A DNA stretch of 39,983 nucleotides from Candidatus Cloacimonadota bacterium. Lineage in GTDB: Bacteria > Cloacimonadota > Cloacimonadia > Cloacimonadales > WRIO01. The position numbers and the translations under genes were made by a program. Each line of letters begins with the position of its first letter. The first letter of the stretch is position 1. Below, in pieces: positions 1 to 7,622 of the stretch. The stretch lies in the NCBI GenBank assembly GCA_009777575.1, contig WRLO01000028.1, positions 1 to 39,983 on the forward strand. The letters run 5' to 3'. A model generated the notes under the pieces. The model was not told the DNA's origin. It made no database searches and saw only the letters and a program-made list of their open reading frames with translations.

Positions 1-380
1 TAAAATTCAGCGACATCATAGACAATAGGATTTACATCAAGCAACAAAAAACAGGTAATGTCATCGCATTGAAACTTCACAAAACAGCTCTCGAAATCAT
101 AGAAAAGCAAAGGCTAAAATACAAAGACAAGGTCTTTAACATTCCAAATTACGAGTGTTGGAATAGAAAAGTAAAAGAAATTATAAAACAAATAGGTATC
201 ACACGACATATCACAGGACATTGTGCAAGGCATTCATTCGGGACACTCTGTGCCAGAAAAAACATAAATCCGCTTGTTATTCAACAAATGATGGGACACG
301 GAGACTTAAAAACCACTATGGAATACATAAACATCTCAGGTGAGCAACTCGATGAAGCTATAGACAAACTTAGCAATTGA
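1..380 (+). CDS. Tyrosine recombinase (phage integrase), C-terminal part
   Basis: The reading frame is open from the left edge (first full codon at 3), so this is the 3' part of a gene that begins outside the window; the TTG at 69 is not a real start. The visible part has the catalytic-domain signatures of tyrosine recombinases: a QQKTG strand motif, HCARHSFGT (HxxR box), MMGHGDLKTT (second His box) and the nucleophile in MEYINI. Such enzymes integrate and excise phage DNA at att sites. It points away from the left end and converges on the minus-strand structural operon, with a shared terminator between. The left att site should lie outside the window. The family call is firm; whether the full gene is intact cannot be seen. 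Confidence 0.93.
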   Translation, partial: KFSDIIDNRIYIKQQKTGNVIALKLHKTALEIIEKQRLKYKDKVFNIPNYECWNRKVKEIIKQIGITRHITGHCARHSFGTLCARKNINPLVIQQMMGHGDLKTTMEYINISGEQLDEAIDKLSN

Positions 381-395
381 GAAAAAAGTAATATA

Positions 396-422
396 AAAAA
401 AGCCCCGATTGGGGCTTTTATT
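396..422. terminator. Bidirectional rho-independent terminator
   Basis: GCCCC-GATT-GGGGC stem-loop flanked by an A run on the left and TTTTATT on the right. It lies between the convergent integrase and the last gene of the minus-strand structural operon, so it can stop transcription in both directions. A very similar stem (GCCCC/GGGGC plus T run) ends the early operon at 38037. Confidence 0.85.
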
Positions 423-759
423 AATCTGTCTTAGGCTCAAATACCACTTCATTTTTTTGTCCTAAATCGGGGCGTGGTTTTTTGTGACTTTCAAAATATA
501 AATCTTCTGGTATACCATCGGGGAAGGCATCACAATAAAGAATGCTAAAATGATAATCTAAATTAACATCCACAACACTATACGGATTACCTTTTATATC
601 ATAAATTTCTATAATTTCGCCGTTTTCATTTCTTTTACATGTAGACCCATCATCAGTTCTGTCGATGGATTTCATTTTAAAATGAACGCAATTTTCACAT
701 ACATGAGTATAATTTTCATCTGGATGGTAAATAGGAACAGCACCAAGATCGCTAAGCAT
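421..759 (-). CDS. Small Cys-rich protein, distal copy of a three-member family (candidate immunity protein)
   Basis: 112 aa, start ATG with RBS GGAGATAAATA. Motifs in order: CENCVHF near residue 21, a second Cys (TCKRNE), then CDAFPDGIPEDLYF, HKKPRPDLGQKNE and VVFEP at the end. The genes at 860-1198 and 1278-1757 share the same scaffold (CxxCxH, C-AFP, H..PRPDLGQ.N..VFEL), so these are paralogues. The C-AFPDGIP and H..P motifs resemble a widespread uncharacterised small-protein family that I recall beside phage minor head genes. It follows an orphan tail of the MuF metallopeptidase, which suggests that it guards against a lost toxin variant. The immunity role is inference; paired Cys/His could bind zinc. 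Confidence 0.85.
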   Translation of the reverse strand: MLSDLGAVPIYHPDENYTHVCENCVHFKMKSIDRTDDGSTCKRNENGEIIEIYDIKGNPYSVVDVNLDYHFSILYCDAFPDGIPEDLYFESHKKPRPDLGQKNEVVFEPKTD

Positions 760-773
760 ATTATTTATCTCCT

Positions 774-872
774 TTATATTTTAGAGTTAATTATTTTCAT
801 TACTTCAAGTGAAGTAGGCTTTGCATTTTTACTTACCATAACATCTGCAAATGCTTCTGTTATAAATTCACT
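774..872 (-). pseudogene. Orphan C-terminal tail of a second MuF-type metallopeptidase
   Basis: A 32-residue open stretch with no start, bounded by an upstream in-frame stop. It reads SEFITEAFADVMVSKN and later SLEVMKIINSKI, closely matching the end of the MuF protein at 1759 (SDFIAEAFADTQVSKN, then SIETLKIINKLAGI). It includes the downstream zinc-ligand helix (EAFAD) but not the HEFGH motif. The 3' end of the gene at 860 overlaps it in another frame. I read it as the leftover of a displaced toxin module, kept together with its own small downstream gene at 421. Confidence 0.8.
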
Positions 873-1198
873 TTATATTTTTTTTCCGTTTCCTTTATGC
901 ATTCTAAATGTTCAGCAACTAACTCCTCATTTAGTTCAAATACCCAGTCATTGACTTGACCTAAATCAGGGCGAGGTGTTTTGTGTTTTTTACCACCAAT
1001 TTTATCTTCAATATCTTCCCATGTTAATCTAAGTTTTTCTAATTCGGTTTCTGGGAAAGCATCGCATGCTAGAAAATAGTAAGCCCATTCGTCATTTTGG
1101 GTGCATTCCCCTTCTTCACCAATATAAATTGTCTTACTATGTTTACAATATTCACATGTTTTTCCTAATGTTTTTCTTGTTGGTCCTAATTCTGTCAT
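860..1198 (-). CDS. Small Cys-rich protein, middle copy (candidate immunity protein)
   Basis: 112 aa; ATG preceded by AAGGAGCAAAAAT. It shares the family pattern with its neighbours: CEYCKHS near the N-terminus, a third Cys (GECTQND), CDAFPE, HKTPRPDLGQVND, WVFELNEE. Its last codons (KKYKVNL) run into the orphan metallopeptidase tail at 774-872 in a different frame, so the 3' end of this gene sits at a recombination junction. Cytoplasmic by sequence, with no signal peptide or membrane segment. Function is inferred only from position behind the MuF metallopeptidase. Confidence 0.85.
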   Translation of the reverse strand: MTELGPTRKTLGKTCEYCKHSKTIYIGEEGECTQNDEWAYYFLACDAFPETELEKLRLTWEDIEDKIGGKKHKTPRPDLGQVNDWVFELNEELVAEHLECIKETEKKYKVNL

Positions 1199-1211
1199 AT
1201 TTTTGCTCCTT

Positions 1212-1277
1212 TCATTTTACATACTTCATAAATAAATCAAACATTTCAACTGATTCTTTACTAAATTCTTGGGTCAT
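1212..1277 (-). CDS. 21-residue minigene or toxin-tail vestige
   Basis: An ATG starting on the base after the stop codon of the 1278-1757 gene opens a 21-codon frame beginning MTQEFSKESVEMFDLF and ending in TGA 13 bases before the next gene. It could be translated by termination-reinitiation. The SKESVEMF segment faintly recalls the end of the MuF metallopeptidase (MSIETLKI), so it may be another decayed toxin end. The similarity is too short to decide. Confidence 0.35.
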   Translation of the reverse strand: MTQEFSKESVEMFDLFMKYVK

Positions 1278-1757
1278 TTATTTTTTATAATGTTTTTCTA
1301 ATTCTATTAATCTTGTTGCTAAATATTCTTTACCATCTTCTGTTTCCAACCATTTTTGATTTATTTCTACTAATTCTAAATATTCTTTTCCTTGCTTTGT
1401 TTTAATCCATTTTTTTTCATTTTTTAGTATGTATGGATACTCTTTTTTGATTTGTTCATCAAAATTTTTAATACATTCTAAATCCCATGCTAATCGTTCA
1501 TGGTTTAATTCAAATATAATGTCGTTTTTCTGTCCAAAATCTGGACATGGTCGGTCATGTTTTTTGCCGTCAAAATAAAATACGTCAGGTATTTTGTCAG
1601 GGAAAGCAGAACATGACAATACATAGGCATCGCTTAAAAAGTCCTCCTTACTTCTAATTAAATGCAGGCAGTAGTCACAAACTAATTGCACATTTTCTTT
1701 TGAGGGGCAACCAGTCATCGTATTCGTAGGAAATTCAAAAATTGTTTTATCCTTCAT
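1278..1757 (-). CDS. Cys-rich protein, copy nearest the toxin (candidate cognate immunity protein)
   Basis: 159 aa from the ATG at 1757, two bases after the MuF stop codon; AGGT lies about nine bases upstream. A longer TTG-start frame would overlap MuF and is less likely. It shows CDYCLHLI, SCSAFPDKIPDVFYF, HDRPCPDFGQKND and IIFELNHERL, then a C-terminal extension absent from the two paralogues, with two related segments (KKWIKTKQGKEYLELV and QKWLETEDGKEYLATR). Tight coupling to the MuF-metallopeptidase gene is what an immunity gene would show, but neutralisation is unproven. Confidence 0.88.
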   Translation of the reverse strand: MKDKTIFEFPTNTMTGCPSKENVQLVCDYCLHLIRSKEDFLSDAYVLSCSAFPDKIPDVFYFDGKKHDRPCPDFGQKNDIIFELNHERLAWDLECIKNFDEQIKKEYPYILKNEKKWIKTKQGKEYLELVEINQKWLETEDGKEYLATRLIELEKHYKK

Positions 1758-1758
1758 A

Positions 1759-3483
1759 TTAAATACCTGCAAGTTTATTTATAATTTTCAAAGTTTCAAT
1801 AGACATTTGGTTGGGATTTTTACTTACCTGAGTATCAGCAAAAGCCTCTGCTATGAAATCGCTAATGCTTGTATTGCTATATGAACTAATTGGCTGCGCT
1901 GTTTTATACCCATTTGTGATAATGCTTGTCCTTTGTTTGAGAAATAAGTTTATGATATCAGGATTGTTTCTAATATTGTATAAATAATCAATAATGTGAC
2001 CAAATTCGTGATATAAAATATAATTTGCATTTGCGGTGTCACCTGCCCAATTATTTATTGCTTGATTGCTTCCATTAAATTTTGGTAGATTTCTCCATTG
2101 TAAATGCTTTTGTTGTGTTTCTATAGCTTTTGTCAGTTCATCTTTATTACTATGTTGTGTTTTATTTAAATATAAAGCATATTTACTATTATTATATTTA
2201 AAAGCATAACCTGGAGAACTGGACATGATAAAATCGCAACCCGTTTGTTTAGTAGGGAAATTTTTCTTATTATTAACCCCTACATAAACTAAATCTTTTG
2301 TAGCATACTCTTTCTGCAATCTTATCAATTCTGGTATCATGTCTTTAACCACCTTTAAATCAATCCCACTGAAATCAAATACAGTGCTTGGATACTCCTT
2401 CCTCAATTCCACCAATTTTGGCACTAAATCAGCGATGTCTTGCATATTCTTTTTAGAAATATTAAAATGAATATCGCTGACATTCGCTTCTAAATAATCT
2501 TTAACTTCTTTTATACTCTTAAAAACTGGTGTTGAAATCTTTGGAGGTTCAACACCTGACGCCAATATATTTGCTTCAAGAAATTTGTCAAGTGAATTCT
2601 GCGGGGAATAATTGAACCCATTACCTGGCACTCTTTTTGAAGGTTTCAATCCAGATTTTTTTAGACATTCTGCTCCATCATCGATTTTTAGTCCACGCTC
2701 TGATACTTCTGCACTGGACAAAGAAATCACTGTAGAGCGGCAATTAAAATGATTGGGTGGAAAATATTCATTCCAGAAAGGATCATCTTTAGGAAATATT
2801 TTTCCATTGAGATACTCACAGAGCTCAGATTCACGACCATCGATGACAGAAGTATATTCCCAGTATTCATCGTCTCCTTCTTTTAATTCAGCGAGCCAGC
2901 CAGCCTGGTATGCTGTTTGAGTATTAGTTCTTATCACTGTGTCAAGGTGCCAATTTTCTAGAGGATTCTCGCCACGTTGCCTACACACTTCTTGAATCAC
3001 ATTGGACAGCTTTTGTGGATCAAAGACATCACCCATCTGTCTTGAAAATTCATTTTTGATGTCAGCAAGAGTATGCGTGTTGTTTATCCATGAAATTGTA
3101 AAAGCCCGACCTGCATTTTGAGACAAGTCTCGATAATATTCGTTACGATGAATAGAACTCCAGCTGTTGAATAGTTTGTATGCCTCGTCATATGGCAGGT
3201 CAAATAAAAATTTCACCATATCATCAGCAGTGGGAACTGGAGGCTCTTGTGATAATGGATGCTGGGTGTTTTTTTTCTTTTGCTTTTTCTTGACGACACT
3301 ACGCTTTCCCAAATAATATGAATAGGTTAATATCTTTGTTAATAAAATTTCTAAATCTGCATTGCGAGGTAAATCTTCTATAGATAGTTTCGGTATGTCA
3401 GCACCTTGTTTTTCTATGTGTTCATACAAAGTTTCATATATTTTCGGATTTGCCGATACTATTTTGTCGACTTCTTTATCCAA
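1759..3483 (-). CDS. MuF-type head morphogenesis protein with portal tail and C-terminal zinc metallopeptidase domain
   Basis: 574 aa from TTG 3483, but the frame is open upstream to 3600 and no ATG with an RBS is in frame, so the true start is uncertain. Residues 1-65 (DKEVDKIVSANPK... to YYLGKRSV) look like the C-terminus of a Mu gp29/DUF935 portal rather than a MuF start. Residues 85-255 are a phage head morphogenesis (Mu gp30/SPP1 gp7) domain ending in the hallmark PPNHFNCRS. Residues 315-574 form a separate domain with a repeated L..LxxEY segment and a zincin signature: HEFGH at 492-496 and EAFAD near 546. MuF proteins with C-terminal toxin domains are a known class of phage polymorphic toxin, injected with the DNA. 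The substrate is unknown. The downstream Cys-rich genes may be immunity proteins. Confidence 0.88.
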   Translation of the reverse strand: MDKEVDKIVSANPKIYETLYEHIEKQGADIPKLSIEDLPRNADLEILLTKILTYSYYLGKRSVVKKKQKKKNTQHPLSQEPPVPTADDMVKFLFDLPYDEAYKLFNSWSSIHRNEYYRDLSQNAGRAFTISWINNTHTLADIKNEFSRQMGDVFDPQKLSNVIQEVCRQRGENPLENWHLDTVIRTNTQTAYQAGWLAELKEGDDEYWEYTSVIDGRESELCEYLNGKIFPKDDPFWNEYFPPNHFNCRSTVISLSSAEVSERGLKIDDGAECLKKSGLKPSKRVPGNGFNYSPQNSLDKFLEANILASGVEPPKISTPVFKSIKEVKDYLEANVSDIHFNISKKNMQDIADLVPKLVELRKEYPSTVFDFSGIDLKVVKDMIPELIRLQKEYATKDLVYVGVNNKKNFPTKQTGCDFIMSSSPGYAFKYNNSKYALYLNKTQHSNKDELTKAIETQQKHLQWRNLPKFNGSNQAINNWAGDTANANYILYHEFGHIIDYLYNIRNNPDIINLFLKQRTSIITNGYKTAQPISSYSNTSISDFIAEAFADTQVSKNPNQMSIETLKIINKLAGI

Positions 3484-3531
3484 AAACGCTTGTGATTTGG
3501 TTCGATGACGACCTTGTTTTCTTTTGGATAA

Positions 3532-3590
3532 TTTGTATAGCTTCCCCCCCCATACTTTCCCCCCGTGAATGTGGGAGGAAGCTATACAAA
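3532..3590. repeat. Long palindrome splitting the portal-MuF reading frame
   Basis: Perfect 14-bp arms (TTTGTATAGCTTCC and its complement) enclose a C/G-rich interior with C8 and C6 runs, giving a strong hairpin. The portal stop codon (TAG, 3582-3584) lies in one arm. The element is 53 bp (3535-3587) or 59 bp with outer bases, both 3n+2; deleting either length joins the portal frame to the MuF frame. It looks like a small inserted palindromic element. On the minus strand the interior offers GGGGGGAAAGTATG followed by more G, a ribosome-binding-site-like start one base out of MuF frame. Confidence 0.85.
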
Positions 3591-4760
3591 AGGGGAATTT
3601 CTATTTGCTACAAATGGATAAGCTCGCTCATTATCATTGTGCAGAGTAAAGTCATCTTCTTCAAGCCCATATTGTTCTTTGATGTATTTTTTTGTAAATC
3701 GTATTCCCATGCCATACATTTTTTGGTCTTTCTCTATTTTTTGTTCAATGCACATGGGGTTTATGAGACGAAACTCAGGATAAAAATGATTAAAGCCTTT
3801 GCTATGATCACGTCCAAAATTAAAATCAACCATAGGTTTGACGAGGTATTTATTTATAGCCTCACAAACTAAATTGATACTATTCTCGAAAAAGTCTTGC
3901 CGTACGTCTCCATGAATCTTTGTTTGAGCATACGAGCCTGTTCCTGCGCTTTGCGTGGTGAGAGTCTGCCCTACTATCAGTTTCGAGATAGCATTTTCGC
4001 ATTTTTCTATAGCATTTACAAAGGTTTCGGGGGACACATTTTTAGGGTCTATAAATTCTATCCTTGTGCCGTCAGGCATTACTCCGATACTAGATTTTCC
4101 CAGATTGTTCAAGCCTTTTATCAAGCCCGTTTTCTGAGATTCATTTTGATAAAATCCCATCAACATAGGCATAGCTACAAACTCATTGAAATGTGCCCAG
4201 TTTTTAAATAAGGATGCATACTTCAAAGCTACTGTGGGGGCTAATATTTCAGACAGTCCAACAGGTAAATTGTTTATCCTGATAGGAGCGAAAACCTGTA
4301 TCGTCTTGTTTGCGGGAATATCATAGTATTTATCATTTTCTTCATCATAAATAAACAACTTGCCCTCTTGAAAATTGAAAGCCTGTTGTGGCAACATTTT
4401 CACCTCTGCGGGAATATTCCCTTCCCATAAAATCTCTGCGATACTGAAACCACAAAACAGTGCCTCGTGCAGACTTTGAAGTTTATTTACTGTCAAAACA
4501 CGCCATAAATGTTCATAGACAAAGTCATTGACCTTTTTATTTTCGCAGGGTTCGATGGACCATTCTGCTTTGGCAAAAATAGACTCTCTATCATGTTTTT
4601 TAGATAAAAAATGTTCATCACGAAGTATCGTGTAGTAAAGATTCAATTTTTGTTTGAATTGCCTCGTATTGGCGATACTCATCCTCACCGCAGAAGGTGA
4701 CAGCTCTATCATATTGTAATATTCATCGTGTTTATGATAAAGTTTTAATTCTTTATTCAT
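3582..4760 (-). CDS. Mu gp29-like (DUF935) phage portal protein, C-terminally cut
   Basis: 392 aa; ATG with GGAGG eight bases upstream, overlapping the gpG-like gene by 8 bp. Portal proteins form the dodecameric DNA gate of the capsid. DUF935 signatures: LPVGLSEILAPTVALKYASL followed by WAHFNEFVAMPMLMGFY, then the TGSYAQTKIHGDVRQDF segment. Mu gp29 is about 510 aa; this ORF stops at VANRNSPFV inside the 3532-3590 palindrome, and the missing C-terminal helices appear at the start of the next frame (MuF gene). Either the portal is truncated, or the two ORFs are really one interrupted portal-MuF fusion. Confidence 0.92.
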   Translation of the reverse strand: MNKELKLYHKHDEYYNMIELSPSAVRMSIANTRQFKQKLNLYYTILRDEHFLSKKHDRESIFAKAEWSIEPCENKKVNDFVYEHLWRVLTVNKLQSLHEALFCGFSIAEILWEGNIPAEVKMLPQQAFNFQEGKLFIYDEENDKYYDIPANKTIQVFAPIRINNLPVGLSEILAPTVALKYASLFKNWAHFNEFVAMPMLMGFYQNESQKTGLIKGLNNLGKSSIGVMPDGTRIEFIDPKNVSPETFVNAIEKCENAISKLIVGQTLTTQSAGTGSYAQTKIHGDVRQDFFENSINLVCEAINKYLVKPMVDFNFGRDHSKGFNHFYPEFRLINPMCIEQKIEKDQKMYGMGIRFTKKYIKEQYGLEEDDFTLHNDNERAYPFVANRNSPFV

Positions 4761-5238
4761 GGTTTATACCTCCAAAAAATCTTTTTGTATACTCGATCAT
4801 TTTCTTTTTAATAAAAGCCTTATCATCATCTTGGATCAATAGAAAACGTCTTTGGGGCATGTCCACAGTCAGGGTTCGCTGGTGGCTACGAACATCTATT
4901 TTTTTAGGTGAAATTGATTTTCCCCATGCCTTTGTGATGGTTCGTAGGTGGCTGCGAACATTTTGAGTAAAAGTATGCTTACCGCCTTCGTTGTGTATCC
5001 TTGCATAAAACACATTTGTCCCTATTTTTATCGTCTTGTTAGTGATATTGTATTTTATAGAGTTTCGCAGGATTCCTTTATCTACTAGAGTTTTACCTGT
5101 TTTACCTTTTATCATTTGCATTGCTCTTTTGGAGGGTTTCCATTTTTCTGGGCGACCGCCTTCTATAAAGTTTTTCTTTACAGAATTTACTATCCTGATG
5201 GCAATAGATTTATACAAGTCAAATATGTTAGGTGTCAT
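4753..5238 (-). CDS. Phage virion morphogenesis protein (Mu gpG-like, Phage_tail_S family)
   Basis: 161 aa; RBS GGGGGAG, overlapping the gp36-like gene by ATGA. Family features: an N-terminal helix, F.EGGRPEKWKPSKRAM, LVDKGILRNSI, IGTNVFYARIHNEGG and a C-terminal PQRRFLLIQDDDKAFI. Two VRSH.RT segments in the middle match the VRAHxR repeats usual for this family. Mu gpG-type proteins act in head completion and head-tail joining. It lies between gp36-like and portal genes, all overlapping, so they are probably translated as a coupled unit. Confidence 0.9.
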   Translation of the reverse strand: MTPNIFDLYKSIAIRIVNSVKKNFIEGGRPEKWKPSKRAMQMIKGKTGKTLVDKGILRNSIKYNITNKTIKIGTNVFYARIHNEGGKHTFTQNVRSHLRTITKAWGKSISPKKIDVRSHQRTLTVDMPQRRFLLIQDDDKAFIKKKMIEYTKRFFGGINHE

Positions 5239-5624
5239 TTTTTCTCCCCCTTAAAAGCTCTATACTCAAAATCACCAGCACTACTCACAAAAACGACTTC
5301 CCTTTCTGAAATATCTTCAAAGCTTATACAAAGTTCCCCGCTTTGTATTTGTTTTAATATCGAAATTGATTGTTTATATAGGAGATTTACGTTGTCTTCT
5401 TCTGTGGCTTGTAAGTTACGTATTTGTAAATAATAACATGTCAAGTCTGCACATACTCTTTTTAAAATATTCGGTATGGGGGTTTGTATCCTAAATTTGT
5501 GTTGTATATAGCTATCTACCAAACTTTTTGCATCATGGATAGCCACAACTATTTCAGCTTTTAATTCATTATTTTTATAAACAGGGTACCTATTTAAAAA
5601 GTCTTTTTCAGTGATATATTCCAT
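5235..5624 (-). CDS. Mu gp36-like protein (DUF1320), head-tail connector
   Basis: 129 aa from the ATG at 5624 (MEYITEKDFLNRYP), with AGGGA upstream; the longer frame to 5741 has no RBS and overlaps the previous gene. The pattern matches DUF1320: an early YITEKDFL.RY strand, an acidic/aliphatic helix AIHDAKSLVDSYIQ, IPNILKRVCADLTCYYL, then an ISILKQIQSGEL helix. Proteins of this family sit at the head-tail interface. Followed by the gpG-like gene with a 4-bp overlap. Confidence 0.85.
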   Translation of the reverse strand: MEYITEKDFLNRYPVYKNNELKAEIVVAIHDAKSLVDSYIQHKFRIQTPIPNILKRVCADLTCYYLQIRNLQATEEDNVNLLYKQSISILKQIQSGELCISFEDISEREVVFVSSAGDFEYRAFKGEKK

Positions 5625-5637
5625 ACAGCTATTTTCC

Positions 5638-6084
5638 CTAAGCATATCCATAAAAATCTCCATAGCTGCTGCCGTAGCCATTAGCAACCTCAAAATCGAT
5701 ATAATGGTTACTAGTATAAACACTTTTAAACGCAAAAACATACTTGTCTTTATGAAAACGCCCTACTTCCGTCAAAGAGGCTAATTTTTCTAACTCTATA
5801 GGATATTGTTCTTTGACACCATTGATGCTAAACTCTATGCGTAGCATGACAGCACTCCTGATAAATAAACACAGGGCTTCGTACTCTTTTGTACTCAATA
5901 CTGTTTCTACTGTGATTTTATCCTCATAATAACGTCCTCTTTTTAATGATATACTAGGATCAAACGCATTAGTTGTGTTTATTTTGTATAAAATAAAAGG
6001 CTCACACTTCACACTGCCTTCATAAACAGGTGATGGCAATTTCACCCCTGCACTATTTACCGCCCAAAATTGAAATCCTGTCAT
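5638..6084 (-). CDS. Unknown virion protein, probably minor tail/baseplate
   Basis: 148 aa; ATG overlaps the upstream stop (TAATG) and has RBS AAGGAG. Mainly beta-strand in appearance (SVKCEPFILYKINTT, YEDKITVETVLST, KDKYVFAFKSVY) with a Gly/Tyr-rich end (NGYGSSYGDFYGYA). I do not recognise the family. Its place between the tail hub and the head-completion genes suggests a tail-tip or connector component. Confidence 0.8.
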   Translation of the reverse strand: MTGFQFWAVNSAGVKLPSPVYEGSVKCEPFILYKINTTNAFDPSISLKRGRYYEDKITVETVLSTKEYEALCLFIRSAVMLRIEFSINGVKEQYPIELEKLASLTEVGRFHKDKYVFAFKSVYTSNHYIDFEVANGYGSSYGDFYGYA

Positions 6085-7613
6085 TATATTTCTCCTTCTT
6101 TATATTGTTTCCATGCTTCTATTTCTATAATCTGGTTTAGCAGATCGGCTCGTATACTAGCTATCTTATAAATAGATCCATTAAATTCTATATTATCAAA
6201 GAGTTTAAGCCGCCTATTTTCTGTTGTTTCTATCAATGTCAAATTCAAGATCCATAAGCTAGATAAATATTTTTTATAATGCTCAATCAATACTTTTTCT
6301 AGTACCCTCGTTTCGCCAGCCATGACATCTAAAATAGAAACTTCGAGCTGATCTCTATTTCTTCTTTGTATTTTAGCTTCTATTACATCATCTAAATTTA
6401 TACTAATTACTTCACTATAGGAAAAATCATTTTTATTCTTTAAATAAAGTACCCCTAGATGGTCACAAGTAATCGTCAAATTATGTAACAAAAGCGTAGC
6501 CTTGACCACCTTAAAAAGTTCTAAAGGACTATCAGTTGTGAAAAAAAAATCACTCCCAGAATAAAAACGCATCCAGTCAGGTTGAATAAATGAGGGGGTA
6601 CTATTTCCACTAAAATTTACTATGATATAATCAAGCCCAAACACTCTAATAGTTTGACAACGATACAAGTCATTTTCAGAAGTCATTATATGTGAAACGT
6701 TGGGAGGAGCGAGATGGTCATAACCTAAAAGCTCGTTAAATTCATCTTTTACGTCATCTGATTTATTATATATTTCTGATTCCGTGACTGTATCTTTATC
6801 TTCATGAACGCATATCTTGTTCATAAAAAGAATACGTTTGGACCAAACAGTGGCTTTCCATTTGCCAAAATTGACATCATCTAGATTCGCTATCTGGTAA
6901 TAAACTCCAACGGTTATCCGCAAAGATACATAGCCGCCATTCTCCGAAAATGCGAGTCTTCTACAACTGGCAAATCTTTCGTGTCGATAGCTTTGCTTCC
7001 AAAAATTATCTTCATGATATGGTGCAGGTAATATCCGATTATCTATCTCACTACGATTTATTCTATATATTTCTAGTTCTTCAGTCTGTACATCAGCGTG
7101 AATTATTTCTTGCTCTGTAGTGCAATATTCTAATGTGTTAAATTTTTGAAGTTGTAGCCTTTGATTTATAAGGTCAATATACCAATACAAGAACGTAGAG
7201 CTACCCCAGCCTCTATTGTCTTGAAGATGCCCATTGTGAAGCCTCTCTAGAACTAAATCACCATATATAGAAAGCAGCTTTAAATTATCATAAGCTACAA
7301 AAGATAGTCTTTCTCCACGCTCGTCATAAATTAAATGGTTCATATCTAATACCCCTGAAAACAAAAGATATTCCCCATCATAAAACAAACAGCGAAACTC
7401 TGAAATCATACGTTCCATTTCATAATTTCCTGACATAAAATGTTCATTTAACCATGAATTGATAAACAAGGAAAATTCAAGGCGGCGAGGTTCTTGGGAA
7501 TAATAATCTGAACCATATAGCTTTTCTGCTGAAAATCGAATATCATCGAGACCATCACAAAGACTAAAAGAATGCGAATCTTCTAGGCTATGTACAAATT
7601 CAACTCTAAACAT
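6084..7613 (-). CDS. Probable tail hub / tail-tip protein
   Basis: 509 aa, begins MFRVEFVHSLEDSHSF. Weak RBS; starts ten bases after the fibre gene stop and shares TAATG with the next gene. Features: a beta-rich N-terminal domain (CLFYDGEYLLFSGVLDM), a central Trp/Tyr-rich domain and a C-terminal segment (LKLFDNIEFNGSIYKIASIR) that resembles the end of hub proteins which close a ring. Size, placement downstream of tape measure and beta content fit a siphophage Dit/Tal-like or Mu gp44-like hub. I cannot assign it to a named family with certainty. Confidence 0.75.
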   Translation of the reverse strand: MFRVEFVHSLEDSHSFSLCDGLDDIRFSAEKLYGSDYYSQEPRRLEFSLFINSWLNEHFMSGNYEMERMISEFRCLFYDGEYLLFSGVLDMNHLIYDERGERLSFVAYDNLKLLSIYGDLVLERLHNGHLQDNRGWGSSTFLYWYIDLINQRLQLQKFNTLEYCTTEQEIIHADVQTEELEIYRINRSEIDNRILPAPYHEDNFWKQSYRHERFASCRRLAFSENGGYVSLRITVGVYYQIANLDDVNFGKWKATVWSKRILFMNKICVHEDKDTVTESEIYNKSDDVKDEFNELLGYDHLAPPNVSHIMTSENDLYRCQTIRVFGLDYIIVNFSGNSTPSFIQPDWMRFYSGSDFFFTTDSPLELFKVVKATLLLHNLTITCDHLGVLYLKNKNDFSYSEVISINLDDVIEAKIQRRNRDQLEVSILDVMAGETRVLEKVLIEHYKKYLSSLWILNLTLIETTENRRLKLFDNIEFNGSIYKIASIRADLLNQIIEIEAWKQYKEGEI

Positions 7614-7622
7614 TATAATTCT

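Noticed and set aside
69..380. Complete short integrase starting at 69
   Set aside because: The start is TTG without an RBS and the frame continues to the window edge with conserved integrase residues, so it is a partial gene.
4861..4970. Imperfect direct repeat in the gpG-like gene as a mobile repeat
   Set aside because: The two VRSH.RT units are normal for this protein family.
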